Positions 1-7,958 of a stretch of 64,000 nucleotides of DNA are shown piece by piece. This stretch comes from Mucilaginibacter conchicola (lineage in GTDB: Bacteria > Bacteroidota > Bacteroidia > Sphingobacteriales > Sphingobacteriaceae). Position 1 is the first letter of the stretch; each line of letters starts with the position of its first letter. The notes under the pieces were generated by a model. That model had not been told where the DNA came from, searched no databases, and was given only the letters and a program-made list of their open reading frames with translations. The stretch spans positions 124,765 to 188,764 of the forward strand of contig NZ_QWDC01000004.1 in assembly GCF_003432115.1 (NCBI RefSeq). Reading direction: 5' to 3'. A program made the translations under genes and the position numbers.

Positions 1-108
1 CTCGGCCATTTTATTCTTCTTTGCAAAAACGTAAACAGAGTTGGGTTGCTGGCCCTCGGTGAGCACGTAATCGATATATGCTTTCTGGATGCTTTCGGTA
101 GTTGCCAT
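1..108 (-). CDS. TetR-like regulator, N-terminal fragment (partial)
   Basis: The first 36 codons of a gene that continues past the left edge of the window. The peptide starts MATTESIQKAYIDYVL and continues through a GQQPNSVYVFAKK segment to KMAE. This resembles the N-terminal helix and helix-turn-helix entry of a short TetR-like family seen in Sphingobacteria, where the usual invariant TetR residues are weak. The start ATG (complement of 106-108) is the only plausible one. Only the beginning is visible, so ligand and targets cannot be inferred. It is divergent from the DUF2256/Cry-DASH pair, separated by repeat-rich DNA. The family call is from remembered similarity and is moderate at best. 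Confidence 0.5.
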   Translation of the reverse strand, partial: MATTESIQKAYIDYVLTEGQQPNSVYVFAKKNKMAE

Positions 109-493
109 GTTTGCTGGGGTTTATTGTTAAAGATAAGGTTGTTAATTAATAACGGTACAATGCTTGTTTTAGTTTTACTTTGAGATAACAGATGCATGTT
201 CGCGGCCGTTCCATGAATGGGATGGTGATGAAATTTAAACCTGTTGATTGGGTAGCTCCTACGGAGCAAAATACATTGGCGGTTGTGGACTACAAAGCGG
301 TAGTCCCTACGAGGCAGGAAAGATAAGTAGGCAGGCCGTCGCATTCATGGGAAGGCAATGAATATAATAAGTAATATCATTGCCGTCGGCTTCAGCCGAC
401 GGTTATCGTGTTCATGCGCGTGAACGTGGACACCCGGAAGACGATAAGCAAATGCTGTCGGCTTCAATCAATGGATTCATAACAGTAGCAACT
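109..493. repeat. REP-like repeat patch between divergent genes
   Basis: Gap of 385 bp with stacked small palindromes: a GTA-preceded hairpin GCTCC/GGAGC (255-267), a 7-bp hairpin GGACTAC/GTAGTCC (287-306) and an 8-bp hairpin CCGTCGGC-TTCA-GCCGACGG (383-402), with a decayed half copy CTGTCGGCTTCA at 455-466. Two imperfect direct copies of a GGCCGT..CATGG..AATGAA phrase lie at 203-232 and 334-363. GTAG-headed palindromes are the hallmark of REP elements mobilised by RAYT transposases; no RAYT gene is in the window. An open frame runs through the patch from 380 into the next gene, but its first 38 codons are repeat-derived and are not taken as coding. Confidence 0.6.
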
Positions 494-634
494 ATGCAAG
501 ACAAGGGCAATAAACAATATCTTCCTTCAAAAATTTGCCTTGTATGCAATAAACCCTTCGCCTGGCGAAAAAAATGGGCTAAGTGTTGGGACGATGTCAA
601 ATATTGCAGCGAAAAGTGCAGAAGAAATAAATAA
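494..634 (+). CDS. DUF2256 small zinc-finger-like protein
   Basis: A 46-residue protein matching the DUF2256 family: KICLVCNKPFAWRKKWAKCW followed by a C-x3-C pair near the C-terminus. The four cysteines (C15, C18, C38, C42) suggest a single zinc site, and the basic WRKKW segment could contact nucleic acid or a partner. Function is unknown. DUF2256 is commonly found next to photolyase/cryptochrome genes, and here Cry-DASH follows 49 bp downstream on the same strand, so co-transcription is likely. The frame is open from 380, but the upstream 38 codons overlap a REP-like palindrome. ATG 494 gives the usual compact family length and is preferred. Confidence 0.8.
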   Translation: MQDKGNKQYLPSKICLVCNKPFAWRKKWAKCWDDVKYCSEKCRRNK

Positions 635-683
635 TCGCCATTTTTGTAATCAATCTAAATAAGGTTAGATTAGTAGTTCATAT

Positions 684-1961
684 ATGAGTGAGAAGACTAT
701 ACTGGTTTGGTTTAGAAATGACCTGCGCATACACGATAATGAAATATTGTCTGAAGCCGTGCGCCGGGCTGATAAGGTTTTACCCGTATTTATCTTTGAT
801 CCGTTCTACTTTAAAACCGGTGCCTGTGGTGGTTGCAAAACCGGCAGTTTCCGCACCCGTTTCCTGTTAGAGTCTGTTGCCAACCTGCGCCAAAACCTGC
901 AGGCCTTTGGTGCCGAGCTTGTTATCCGCACCGGCGACCCTGCCGAAGTGCTTGTTCAATTAGCCGAAGAATTTCAAATAAGCGAAGTTTATCATCACCG
1001 CGAGGTTGCACCTGATGAGACCACCGTATCTGAAAGGGTAGAAGAAGCGCTTTGGAAAAAGCAGCTGAATTTGAAACACTTCATCGGCCATACTATGTAC
1101 CACAAAGAGGACCTGCCTTTCCCGATAAAGGATATCCCGGATAGCTTTGTGACCTTTAAAAAGAAAGTAGAGCGCGATAGCACCGTTCGCCCGGTGGTTG
1201 CCGCGCCTGAGAATATAGTTGTTCCCGAAATAGCCGATGCAGGCGAACTGCCAACATTGGAAGAGCTTGGTGTTCCACAACCCATTGATGATCCCCGCGC
1301 CGGCGATAAAATAATTGGTGGCGAAACCGAGGCTTTGAAACGCTTGCACGCATACCTTTCTAATACAGCTATCCGTAATCAGCCCAATTCATCAGGCCTT
1401 GGCCCCTGGCTGGCAGTGGGCTGTATCTCAACCCGCCAGGTTTACTGGGAAGTTTTAAATCATCAGAAAGAAAACCACCTGCAAAACGCCGACCCGCTGA
1501 TGCTGGAACTGCTTTGGCGCGATTACTTCCGCTTTATGTTTAAAAAGCATGGGCAGCAGTTCTTCCGCTCAGAAGGTTTTGGCAGCGCACCCGATATTGC
1601 AGATAACCAGGACGAACTTTTTGAACGCTGGACGAAAGGCCAAACCGGCGAGCCATACATCGATGCTGCCATGCACCAGTTAAACGCTACCGGTTACATC
1701 AGCAACTATGCAAGGCAGGCCGTTGCCGCCTATTTGATAAAAGACCTGCAGGTAGACTGGACAAAAGGTGCTTTGTATTTTGAAGAGAAGCTTATCGATT
1801 ACTCGCCGGCAAGCAACTGGGGCAATTGGGCATTTGTGGCAGGCGTGGGTAACGATACCAAGAGCAACCGCTTCTTTAACGCAGCAAAATCGGCACAGTC
1901 TGATGATGATTACATTGGTACCTGGGCACCCGCTACGGATGGAATTTCGACCACTGCCTAA
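684..1961 (+). CDS. Cryptochrome DASH / photolyase-family protein
   Basis: Photolyase/cryptochrome of the DASH type, 425 aa, expected to bind FAD and an antenna cofactor (MTHF) and to repair cyclobutane pyrimidine dimers in single-stranded or looped DNA, or to act in blue-light signalling. The N-terminal Rossmann antenna domain begins VWFRNDLRIHDNE. The C-terminal helical FAD domain contains LLWRDYFRFM, SNYARQAVAAYLIKDL, SNWGNWAFVAGVGND and RFFNAAKSAQ, the last being a DASH-like motif that replaces the classical photolyase ending. The protein stops with TWAPATDGISTTA, where the family normally reads TW-LPEL-LP; a neighbouring frame reads LPKGF there, suggesting a small terminal frameshift (see findings). 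It pairs with the upstream DUF2256 gene. Confidence 0.9.
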   Translation: MSEKTILVWFRNDLRIHDNEILSEAVRRADKVLPVFIFDPFYFKTGACGGCKTGSFRTRFLLESVANLRQNLQAFGAELVIRTGDPAEVLVQLAEEFQISEVYHHREVAPDETTVSERVEEALWKKQLNLKHFIGHTMYHKEDLPFPIKDIPDSFVTFKKKVERDSTVRPVVAAPENIVVPEIADAGELPTLEELGVPQPIDDPRAGDKIIGGETEALKRLHAYLSNTAIRNQPNSSGLGPWLAVGCISTRQVYWEVLNHQKENHLQNADPLMLELLWRDYFRFMFKKHGQQFFRSEGFGSAPDIADNQDELFERWTKGQTGEPYIDAAMHQLNATGYISNYARQAVAAYLIKDLQVDWTKGALYFEEKLIDYSPASNWGNWAFVAGVGNDTKSNRFFNAAKSAQSDDDYIGTWAPATDGISTTA

Positions 1962-2077
1962 AGGTTTTTGAGCCGTTTTTTTCCTGCTCATCTAAACCTT
2001 TAAATATTTCTTTTATCAAACCACAGTTATTACAAAAAGTTATAACATATAAATATGGCATATTGTACTATTATGCT

Positions 2078-2085
2078 TAGTTTTG
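2078..2085 (+). promoter_or_regulatory. Candidate -7 element for sucAB (TAGTTTTG)
   Basis: TAGTTTTG fits the Bacteroidota -7 consensus TAnnTTTG and lies 25 bp before the sucA ATG, which would give a leader of roughly 20 nt. No convincing -33 TTTG at standard spacing was seen. Confidence 0.45.
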
Positions 2086-2110
2086 CAACGTCTTACAACA
2101 TAGCTATCTC

Positions 2111-4918
2111 ATGGATCGCCTAAATTATATAAACAGCGGTAACGCTGACCACATCAACTCATTATACGAAGCCTACAAACAAGACCCTGAATCAGTAGAC
2201 TACAGCTGGCAAAAATTCTTTGAAGGATTTCAATTTGGCCAGGATAATGCCCCTGCTGCAGGTGTTGCCGGAGCCGAAACCCCGGAGCATTTCCAGAAAG
2301 AAATTAATGTATTGAACATGATAAATGGCTACCGTTCACGCGGCCATTTATTCTCTAAAACCAACCCTGTACGCGAGCGCCGCAAGTACTTTCCGGGTAA
2401 GGAACTTGAAACTTTTGGTTTAAGCGATGCCGACCTGGATACCGTATTTAATGCCGGTGTTGAAGTTGGCTTAGGCCCTGCCAAACTGCGCGATATCCGC
2501 GAACTGCTTGAGCAAACCTATTGCCAGGCTATTGGTGCAGAATATACTTACATCCGTAATCCTATAAAACTGAAATGGTTTGAGGACAGGATGGAGAAAA
2601 AACGCAACACACCTTCTTTCTCTCAGGATGAGAAAAAAGCAATGCTTTCAAAACTGAATGAAGCGGTTGTGTTCGAGAACTTTTTGGGTACCAAATTCCT
2701 GGGCCAGAAACGTTTCTCATTAGAAGGTGCCGAGGCACTGATCCCTGCAATGGATTCAGTTGTTAAAAAAGGCTCAGAGTTGGGTATCGAAGAATTTATC
2801 ATCGGTATGGCTCACCGTGGCCGTTTAAACGTGCTAACCAACATCATGGAGAAAACCTATAAAGAGGTATTCTCTGAGTTTGAAGGTAAAAACTACGATT
2901 CATCACAATCTTTCGGTGGCGACGTGAAGTACCACTTAGGTTACTCAACCGATGTGGAGACCAAGGATGGTAAAAAGGTTCACTTAAGCCTTTGCCCTAA
3001 CCCATCGCACCTTGAAGCGGTTGATCCTGTAGTAGAAGGTATCACCCGTTCAAAAATTGACTTTAAATACAAAGGTGATCACTCTAAGATAGCCCCTATA
3101 CTGATACATGGTGACGCCTCAGTTGCCGGACAAGGCATTGTTTACGAGGTGTTGCAAATGGAGAAACTGGATGGCTACAGCACAGGCGGTACTATTCACC
3201 TGGTGATCAATAACCAGATAGGTTTCACCACCAACTACAAAGATGCCCGCTCAAGTACTTACTGTACTGATGTGGCTAAAACTGTATTATCGCCGGTGTT
3301 CCACGTAAACGGTGATGATGTTGAGGCATTAGCCTATGTAGTTAACCTGGCAATGGAATATCGCCAAGTGTTTAATGAGGATGTGTTTATCGATATTCTT
3401 TGTTACCGCCGTTATGGCCACAACGAGGCAGATGAGCCAAAATTCACTCAGCCGGTATTGTACAAGGCGATTGATGCACACCCTAACCCGCTGCAGATCT
3501 ACAGCAAAAAATTAGTTGCCGAAAAATCTGTTGATGAGGCCTATGTGAAAAATCTGGAGAAAACCTTCCGCGCCGAGCTGCAGCAAATGCTGGATGAGGC
3601 TAAAGCGGCAGACAGGTTTACCGATACCATTCCGATGTTTGAAGGCGCATGGAAAGGCTTACACCTGGCTAACCACAGCGAGTTTATCAGCACGCCTGAT
3701 ACATCGGTAAGCGAACAGGTTATCTCAGAAATTGGTAACGCGTTAACTACGCTGCCAAAAGATAAAGTGTTCTTCAAGAAAATTGAGAAATTGTTTGAAG
3801 ACCGCCAGAACATGGTGAACAAAACCAAAGTGTTTGACTGGGCAATGGGCGAGCAATTGGCCTACGGTACCTTGTTAAAAGAAGGTTTCCCGGTAAGGCT
3901 AAGCGGTGAGGACGTTAAACGCGGCACCTTCTCGCACCGCCACGCGGTATTAACTCTGGCCGATTCTGAAGAAGAGTACACCCCGCTGGAGACCATCAAC
4001 AATAAAGCTAAGCTGAGCATCTACAACTCATTATTATCTGAGTATGGTGTGCTTGGTTTTGAATATGGTTACGCTTTGGCTAACCCTAATGCATTAACCA
4101 TTTGGGAAGCACAGTTTGGTGACTTCTTTAACGGTGCACAGATCATTATTGACCAGTACATTGCCAGTGCCGAAACAAAATGGCAGCGTGGTAACGGTTT
4201 GGTAATGTTGTTGCCGCACGGTTACGAAGGCCAGGGCCCCGAGCACTCATCAGCACGTGTTGAGCGTTTCTTAGAGCTTTGTGCCGATGATAACATCCAG
4301 GTAGCCAACTGTACTACACCTGCAAACTTCTTCCATATTTTAAGAAGGCAGATGCACCGCAGTTTCCGCAAGCCGTTGATCATCTTTACACCAAAGAGCT
4401 TGCTGCGCAGCCCTAACTGTATGTCGCCGCTTGATGAGTTTACCGGCGGTAAATTCCACGAGTTGATTGACGATAACTACGTTGATCCTAAAAAAGTAAA
4501 ACGCGTACTGCTTTGTACCGGTAAAGTATATTACGACCTGTTAGAGAAACAACAGACCGACAAACGTAAGGATGTTGCCATTGTTCGTGTTGAGCAATTG
4601 TACCCTACACCGGTTCAGCAGATCTTAAAGGTGAAATCTAAATACGAGAAAGCCGAAGAGTTTATCTGGGTGCAGGAAGAACCTGAGAACATGGGTGCAT
4701 GGCCGTACATCTGCCGTAAGTTCCATGATGATAAATATTTGAACCTGCGTGTTATCTCTCGTTTAGAGGGTAGCAGTACCGCAACCGGTTTTGCTAAACA
4801 ACATGCTGCACAACAGGCGCACATAGTATCAAAAGCATTTGAAGCACCTGCAGGCAAAAAGGTTAAAGAAAAAATCGAAAAAACAACCGAGAAAATGGCT
4901 AACGCCGGAGCGGATTGA
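2111..4918 (+). CDS. sucA: 2-oxoglutarate dehydrogenase E1 component
   Basis: Thiamine-diphosphate-dependent E1 of the 2-oxoglutarate dehydrogenase complex (TCA cycle), which decarboxylates 2-oxoglutarate and transfers the succinyl group to the lipoyl arm of E2. At 935 aa it is the usual full length. The N-terminal E2-binding region has the typical NADHINSLYEAYKQDP motif. The ThDP-binding core includes GMAHRGRLNVL, GDASVAGQGIVYE and NNQIGFTT, and the transketolase-like pyrimidine domain includes LPHGYEGQGPEHSSARVERF. The C-terminal domain has EEPENMGAW. No E2-like domain is fused, unlike actinobacterial KgtA. Its E2 partner sucB follows after 116 bp. E3 (lpd) is not in the window. Confidence 0.98.
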   Translation: MDRLNYINSGNADHINSLYEAYKQDPESVDYSWQKFFEGFQFGQDNAPAAGVAGAETPEHFQKEINVLNMINGYRSRGHLFSKTNPVRERRKYFPGKELETFGLSDADLDTVFNAGVEVGLGPAKLRDIRELLEQTYCQAIGAEYTYIRNPIKLKWFEDRMEKKRNTPSFSQDEKKAMLSKLNEAVVFENFLGTKFLGQKRFSLEGAEALIPAMDSVVKKGSELGIEEFIIGMAHRGRLNVLTNIMEKTYKEVFSEFEGKNYDSSQSFGGDVKYHLGYSTDVETKDGKKVHLSLCPNPSHLEAVDPVVEGITRSKIDFKYKGDHSKIAPILIHGDASVAGQGIVYEVLQMEKLDGYSTGGTIHLVINNQIGFTTNYKDARSSTYCTDVAKTVLSPVFHVNGDDVEALAYVVNLAMEYRQVFNEDVFIDILCYRRYGHNEADEPKFTQPVLYKAIDAHPNPLQIYSKKLVAEKSVDEAYVKNLEKTFRAELQQMLDEAKAADRFTDTIPMFEGAWKGLHLANHSEFISTPDTSVSEQVISEIGNALTTLPKDKVFFKKIEKLFEDRQNMVNKTKVFDWAMGEQLAYGTLLKEGFPVRLSGEDVKRGTFSHRHAVLTLADSEEEYTPLETINNKAKLSIYNSLLSEYGVLGFEYGYALANPNALTIWEAQFGDFFNGAQIIIDQYIASAETKWQRGNGLVMLLPHGYEGQGPEHSSARVERFLELCADDNIQVANCTTPANFFHILRRQMHRSFRKPLIIFTPKSLLRSPNCMSPLDEFTGGKFHELIDDNYVDPKKVKRVLLCTGKVYYDLLEKQQTDKRKDVAIVRVEQLYPTPVQQILKVKSKYEKAEEFIWVQEEPENMGAWPYICRKFHDDKYLNLRVISRLEGSSTATGFAKQHAAQQAHIVSKAFEAPAGKKVKEKIEKTTEKMANAGAD

Positions 4919-4922
4919 TTCT

Positions 4923-5007
4923 AAGTCAAAAGTTAAAAGTAAAAAGTCAAAAGTAACGCTTAGGACTTTTTACTGACTTCAGACTAAAGACCCAAAACTC
5001 CAGACTT
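4923..5007. repeat. AT-rich AAGTCAAAAGT inverted repeat (family G)
   Basis: The sucA-sucB spacer consists of repeated AAAGTCAAAAGT / AAAAGTAAAAAGTC words followed by an inverted arm (GGACTTTTTACTGACTTC, then CAGACTAAAGACCC). It is low complexity and could fold in the mRNA. The words AAAGTCAAAAG recur inside the sucB linker at about 5858-5868. Confidence 0.55.
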
Positions 5008-5034
5008 AACAAAACAACTACTATCCATAACAAT

Positions 5035-6615
5035 ATGAGTTTAGAAATAAAAGTTCCGCCGGTAGGCGAATCCATTACCGAAGTAACCCTGGCATCCTGG
5101 AAAAAGAAGGATGGCGACCATGTAGAAATGGACGAGGTGATAGCCGAACTGGAATCAGACAAAGCAACGTTTGAGCTTACTGCTGAAAAAGCAGGAACTT
5201 TAAAAACTGCAGCTGCCGAAGGTGATACTTTAGCTATCGGCGCTGTTGTAGCAACTATCGAAGAGGGTGGCGCTGCTGCAAGTGCACCTGCTGCATCTGC
5301 ATCAGCTGATGCAGCTCCGGCTAAAGCCGAAAGCCCTGAGAACCCTGCCAACGCCCCTGCACCTGCTCCGCAGGCTGGCGGCGAATCTATCGAGATAAAA
5401 GTTCCGCCGGTTGGTGAATCTATCACCGAGGTTACTTTATCACGCTGGATCAAAAAAGATGGCGAAGCCGTTGAGATGGACGAAGCCATTGCCGAGCTGG
5501 AATCAGATAAAGCAACTTTTGAATTGACTGCCGAAAAAGCAGGTACTTTAAAAACTTTAGCTAACGAAGGCGATACTTTAGCCATTGGTGCTGTAGTTTG
5601 CAAAATTGAAGGCGCCGTTGCGGGTTCTGCTCCGGCACCTGTAACGCCTGCCGTTGCAGATAAAGTGAACGAGTCGCCGCAGGATGCTCCGTCAAAAGGT
5701 ACTACTTATGCATCGGGCACACCATCGCCTGCTGCTGCAAAAATATTGGCAGAAAAAGGTGTTGATCCTGCTTCTGTAAATGGTTCTGGTGTTGATGGCC
5801 GTATCACTAAAGGTGATGCACTTGGCGCACAAGCTGGAAGTCCGAAGCCTCAGGCAGAAAGTCAAAAGCCTGCTGCTTCTGCTCCTGCAACTGCTGCCCC
5901 ACAAGCACAAGGCGCACGTACAGATCGCCGTGAAAAAATGTCTTCGCTGCGTAAAACCGTAGCTAAGCGTTTGGTTGCCGTTAAAAATGAGACCGCGATG
6001 TTAACCACCTTTAACGAGGTTGATATGTCGCCGATCATGGAACTGCGCGGTAAATACAAAGATAAATTTAAAGAGAAACACGGCGTTGGCTTAGGCTTTA
6101 TGTCGTTCTTCACCAAAGCAGTTACCGAGGCACTGAAAGAATGGCCTGCTGTAAATGCCCGTATAGAAGGTGAAGAAATTGTTTACAGCAACTTCGCTGA
6201 CGTGTCTATCGCGGTATCGGCTCCTAAAGGTTTGGTTGTTCCGGTTATACGCAATGCTGATAGCTTAAGCCTTGCCGAAATTGAGAAAGCCATTGTTGTT
6301 TTAGCAGGTAAAGCCCGCGAAAACAAACTGACCATCGACGAAATGACCGGCGGTACATTTACTATTACTAACGGTGGTGTATTTGGTTCAATGATGTCAA
6401 CACCTATCATCAATGCGCCACAATCGGCTATCCTGGGTATGCACAACATTGTTGAGCGCCCTGTAGCAGTGAACGGCCAGGTGGTAATTCGCCCGATGAT
6501 GTACCTGGCGTTATCTTACGATCACCGCATCATCGATGGCCGCGAATCGGTAAGCTTCCTGGTACGTGTCAAACAACTGCTTGAAGACCCTGCAAGATTA
6601 TTATTAGGCGTTTAA
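5035..6615 (+). CDS. sucB: Dihydrolipoyllysine succinyltransferase E2 with two lipoyl domains
   Basis: E2 core of the 2-oxoglutarate dehydrogenase complex, 526 aa, which accepts the succinyl group on a swinging lipoyl-lysine and transfers it to CoA. Two lipoyl domains of about 75 residues lie in tandem (roughly 1-78 and 118-193), each with ELESDKATFEL, giving lipoyl lysines K43 and K159. Ala/Pro linkers follow, then a peripheral-subunit-binding domain (about 224-262, SPAAAKILAEKGVDP) and the catalytic domain from about 300, with SYDHRIIDGRE supplying H497 and D501. Most succinyltransferases carry one lipoyl domain; two are more typical of pyruvate dehydrogenase E2. The sucA context and the catalytic-domain motifs favour succinyltransferase. 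Confidence 0.95.
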   Translation: MSLEIKVPPVGESITEVTLASWKKKDGDHVEMDEVIAELESDKATFELTAEKAGTLKTAAAEGDTLAIGAVVATIEEGGAAASAPAASASADAAPAKAESPENPANAPAPAPQAGGESIEIKVPPVGESITEVTLSRWIKKDGEAVEMDEAIAELESDKATFELTAEKAGTLKTLANEGDTLAIGAVVCKIEGAVAGSAPAPVTPAVADKVNESPQDAPSKGTTYASGTPSPAAAKILAEKGVDPASVNGSGVDGRITKGDALGAQAGSPKPQAESQKPAASAPATAAPQAQGARTDRREKMSSLRKTVAKRLVAVKNETAMLTTFNEVDMSPIMELRGKYKDKFKEKHGVGLGFMSFFTKAVTEALKEWPAVNARIEGEEIVYSNFADVSIAVSAPKGLVVPVIRNADSLSLAEIEKAIVVLAGKARENKLTIDEMTGGTFTITNGGVFGSMMSTPIINAPQSAILGMHNIVERPVAVNGQVVIRPMMYLALSYDHRIIDGRESVSFLVRVKQLLEDPARLLLGV

Positions 6616-6640
6616 TTAGCCTTTTTAATAGAATAAGAAA

Positions 6641-6667
6641 AGCCCCCGAATTTCGGGGGCTTTTTTG
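6641..6667 (+). terminator. Intrinsic terminator after sucAB
   Basis: Stem AGCCCCCGAA/TTCGGGGGCT followed directly by a run of six T, 25 bp after the sucB stop. Confidence 0.9.
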
Positions 6668-6694
6668 TTTAATGCTTATTAGGTATATTTGAAT

Positions 6695-6868
6695 ATGGGC
6701 AAAGTAATAGAAATAGATAAGAACACTACCCGTAGCCAACTGGATAAGGAGTTGGATAAACTTTCTACAAAGAAAGAACCTATTGATCTTAAAAAATACT
6801 TTGGTAAGGTAAAGTTTGGTGAGGACGGATTGGCGTATCAATTAAGGACACGCGATGAGTGGAGATAG
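6695..6868 (+). CDS. Small antitoxin-like protein of a VapBC-type pair
   Basis: A 57-residue protein, MGKVIEIDKNTTRSQLDKEL... ending YQLRTRDEWR, overlapping the PIN-domain gene by 14 bp (6855-6868), the classical arrangement for toxin-antitoxin pairs. It has a short helical N-terminal half rich in K/D/L, a DLKKYFGKVKFGEDGL segment and a charged tail that could thread into the toxin's active site. No clear ribbon-helix-helix or AbrB DNA-binding motif was recognised, although the N-terminal KVIEID could be a small beta strand. It resembles the short antitoxins paired with PIN toxins in Bacteroidota. The role is inferred mainly from context. Confidence 0.7.
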   Translation: MGKVIEIDKNTTRSQLDKELDKLSTKKEPIDLKKYFGKVKFGEDGLAYQLRTRDEWR

Positions 6869-7226
6869 TATTGTTATTGATACCTCATTAATAATTAACC
6901 TGTTTAATGGAGTTGATGAAGTCCATCAACTTATTGATGGCCGCAATCTTTTCGTCTCTATCATCTCCGAAATTGAAGTATTAAGTTTTCCCGGACTGTC
7001 TATAACCGACAACGATTTACTGAGAGATTTTTTATCTAAGTGCCATATTGTAGATATTGAGCCGGCGATCAAAGAGTTAACCATCAAACTTAGATCTCAA
7101 ACAAAAATCAAATTACCCGATGCGGTGATTGCGGCAACAGCGATCTACTACGACTTGCCTTTGTTTACTATGGATAAAGGATTTAAAAGAGTTGCTGATT
7201 TGCAGGCAGTGATTTTAGCAGTATAG
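6855..7226 (+). CDS. PIN-domain toxin (VapC family ribonuclease)
   Basis: A 123-aa PIN domain spanning the whole protein. Acidic active-site residues are at the expected positions: D9 in SIVIDTSLIINLF, E41 in ISEIEVLSF, D89 in KLPDAVIAATA and D107 in LFTMDKGFKRV. VapC proteins are Mg-dependent endoribonucleases, often cutting tRNA or 23S rRNA, and are held inactive by their cognate antitoxin. The antitoxin gene directly upstream overlaps it by 14 bp, implying translational coupling. The pair sits between the sucAB terminator and a palindromic repeat and looks like a self-contained cassette. The RNA target cannot be told from sequence. Confidence 0.9.
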   Translation: MSGDSIVIDTSLIINLFNGVDEVHQLIDGRNLFVSIISEIEVLSFPGLSITDNDLLRDFLSKCHIVDIEPAIKELTIKLRSQTKIKLPDAVIAATAIYYDLPLFTMDKGFKRVADLQAVILAV

Positions 7227-7270
7227 ATTTACACTTGTCATGCTGAACGAGAGCGAATGACAAAAAAGTT

Positions 7271-7393
7271 GTCATTTCGAACGAGCCGGCTGCGAGGAGA
7301 AATCCCGTTATTGTGAAATTCAGTACTTACAGAGTAACAAGATTTCTCGTCGCCCCAACGTGCGATGCCTACGCTCTGCTCACTCGAAATGAC
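7271..7393. repeat. Palindromic element A1 (GTCATTTCGA family)
   Basis: Outer arms GTCATTTCGAACGAGC and (reverse-complement side) CACTCGAAATGAC; inner arms GAGGAGAAATC and AGATTTCTCGTCG; about 123 bp. It fills the convergent gap between vapC and the DinB-like gene. A partial extra copy (TGCTGAACGAGAGCGAATGACA) precedes it at about 7239-7261. Confidence 0.85.
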
Positions 7394-7409
7394 ATGATTT
7401 GTTTGTCCC

Positions 7410-7868
7410 TTACACCAACTTCCTCATCGCCATAATATAACCAATGTGCAAACCTTCGTGGAAAGGCAAAAAGGCAAGGGCATCGTCAATGGTACTCATT
7501 GAGAAGCCGTAACGGGTGGTCCAGGTGGTGTAATTGCCGAAGATGCCGGCTTTATAATCTTCACCAAGCTGATCAAGGCTGGTCATAAAAAGGGTTTTTA
7601 TCAATTCGTATTCCTGCTCATCGGCTGGGCCTTCGGGTTTACTTTCAGATTTGTATCGGTTAAAGAAAGCTTCATCAACCCTGGTATCCAGCCCGGCGCG
7701 TTTGTAGCAAACGCCTTGCTGAGCGGCAACCATGTGGCCAAGGTTCCAGATAATGTTATTGTTGAAACCTGCGGGGATGGTGTTCAGCTGATCTAAAGTA
7801 AATTCTTCTAACGTTTTTAAGATGGTTATGCGTGGCTTACGCATAATTTCTAATTGTGTTTCAAGCAT
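7410..7868 (-). CDS. DinB-like metal-dependent protein
   Basis: A 152-aa protein of the DinB/YfiT-like four-helix-bundle superfamily. Three histidines typical of the metal site are visible: H45 in NLGHMVAAQQ and H137/H141 in PFHEGLHIGYI. Members are putative metal-dependent hydrolases or thiol (bacillithiol/mycothiol) S-transferases; in Bacteroidota their activity is generally not established. The start MLETQLEIMRKPR places the first helix correctly. Transcribed towards vapC and divergent from the GT39 gene. A second, distinct DinB-like gene lies at 39745-40215. Confidence 0.85.
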   Translation of the reverse strand: MLETQLEIMRKPRITILKTLEEFTLDQLNTIPAGFNNNIIWNLGHMVAAQQGVCYKRAGLDTRVDEAFFNRYKSESKPEGPADEQEYELIKTLFMTSLDQLGEDYKAGIFGNYTTWTTRYGFSMSTIDDALAFLPFHEGLHIGYIMAMRKLV

Positions 7869-7944
7869 AGTGGGTTATGTTTTTCTGTTATCAAATGTAA
7901 AATAATCTGCATGATAAGCTGTGTGTTGCTTGCCGCATTTATTT

Positions 7945-7952
7945 TACATTTG
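7945..7952 (+). promoter_or_regulatory. Candidate -7 element (TACATTTG) for the GT39 gene
   Basis: TACATTTG fits TAnnTTTG exactly and ends 6 bp before ATG 7959, so transcription would begin at or very near the start codon. A TTG at 7926-7928 is a weak -33 candidate with a short spacer. Confidence 0.35.
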
Positions 7953-7958
7953 TAGCCG

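Noticed and set aside
4947..5603. 218-codon minus-strand frame over the sucB lipoyl domains
   Set aside because: Its internal repeat simply mirrors the duplicated lipoyl domain; the plus strand encodes an unmistakable E2.
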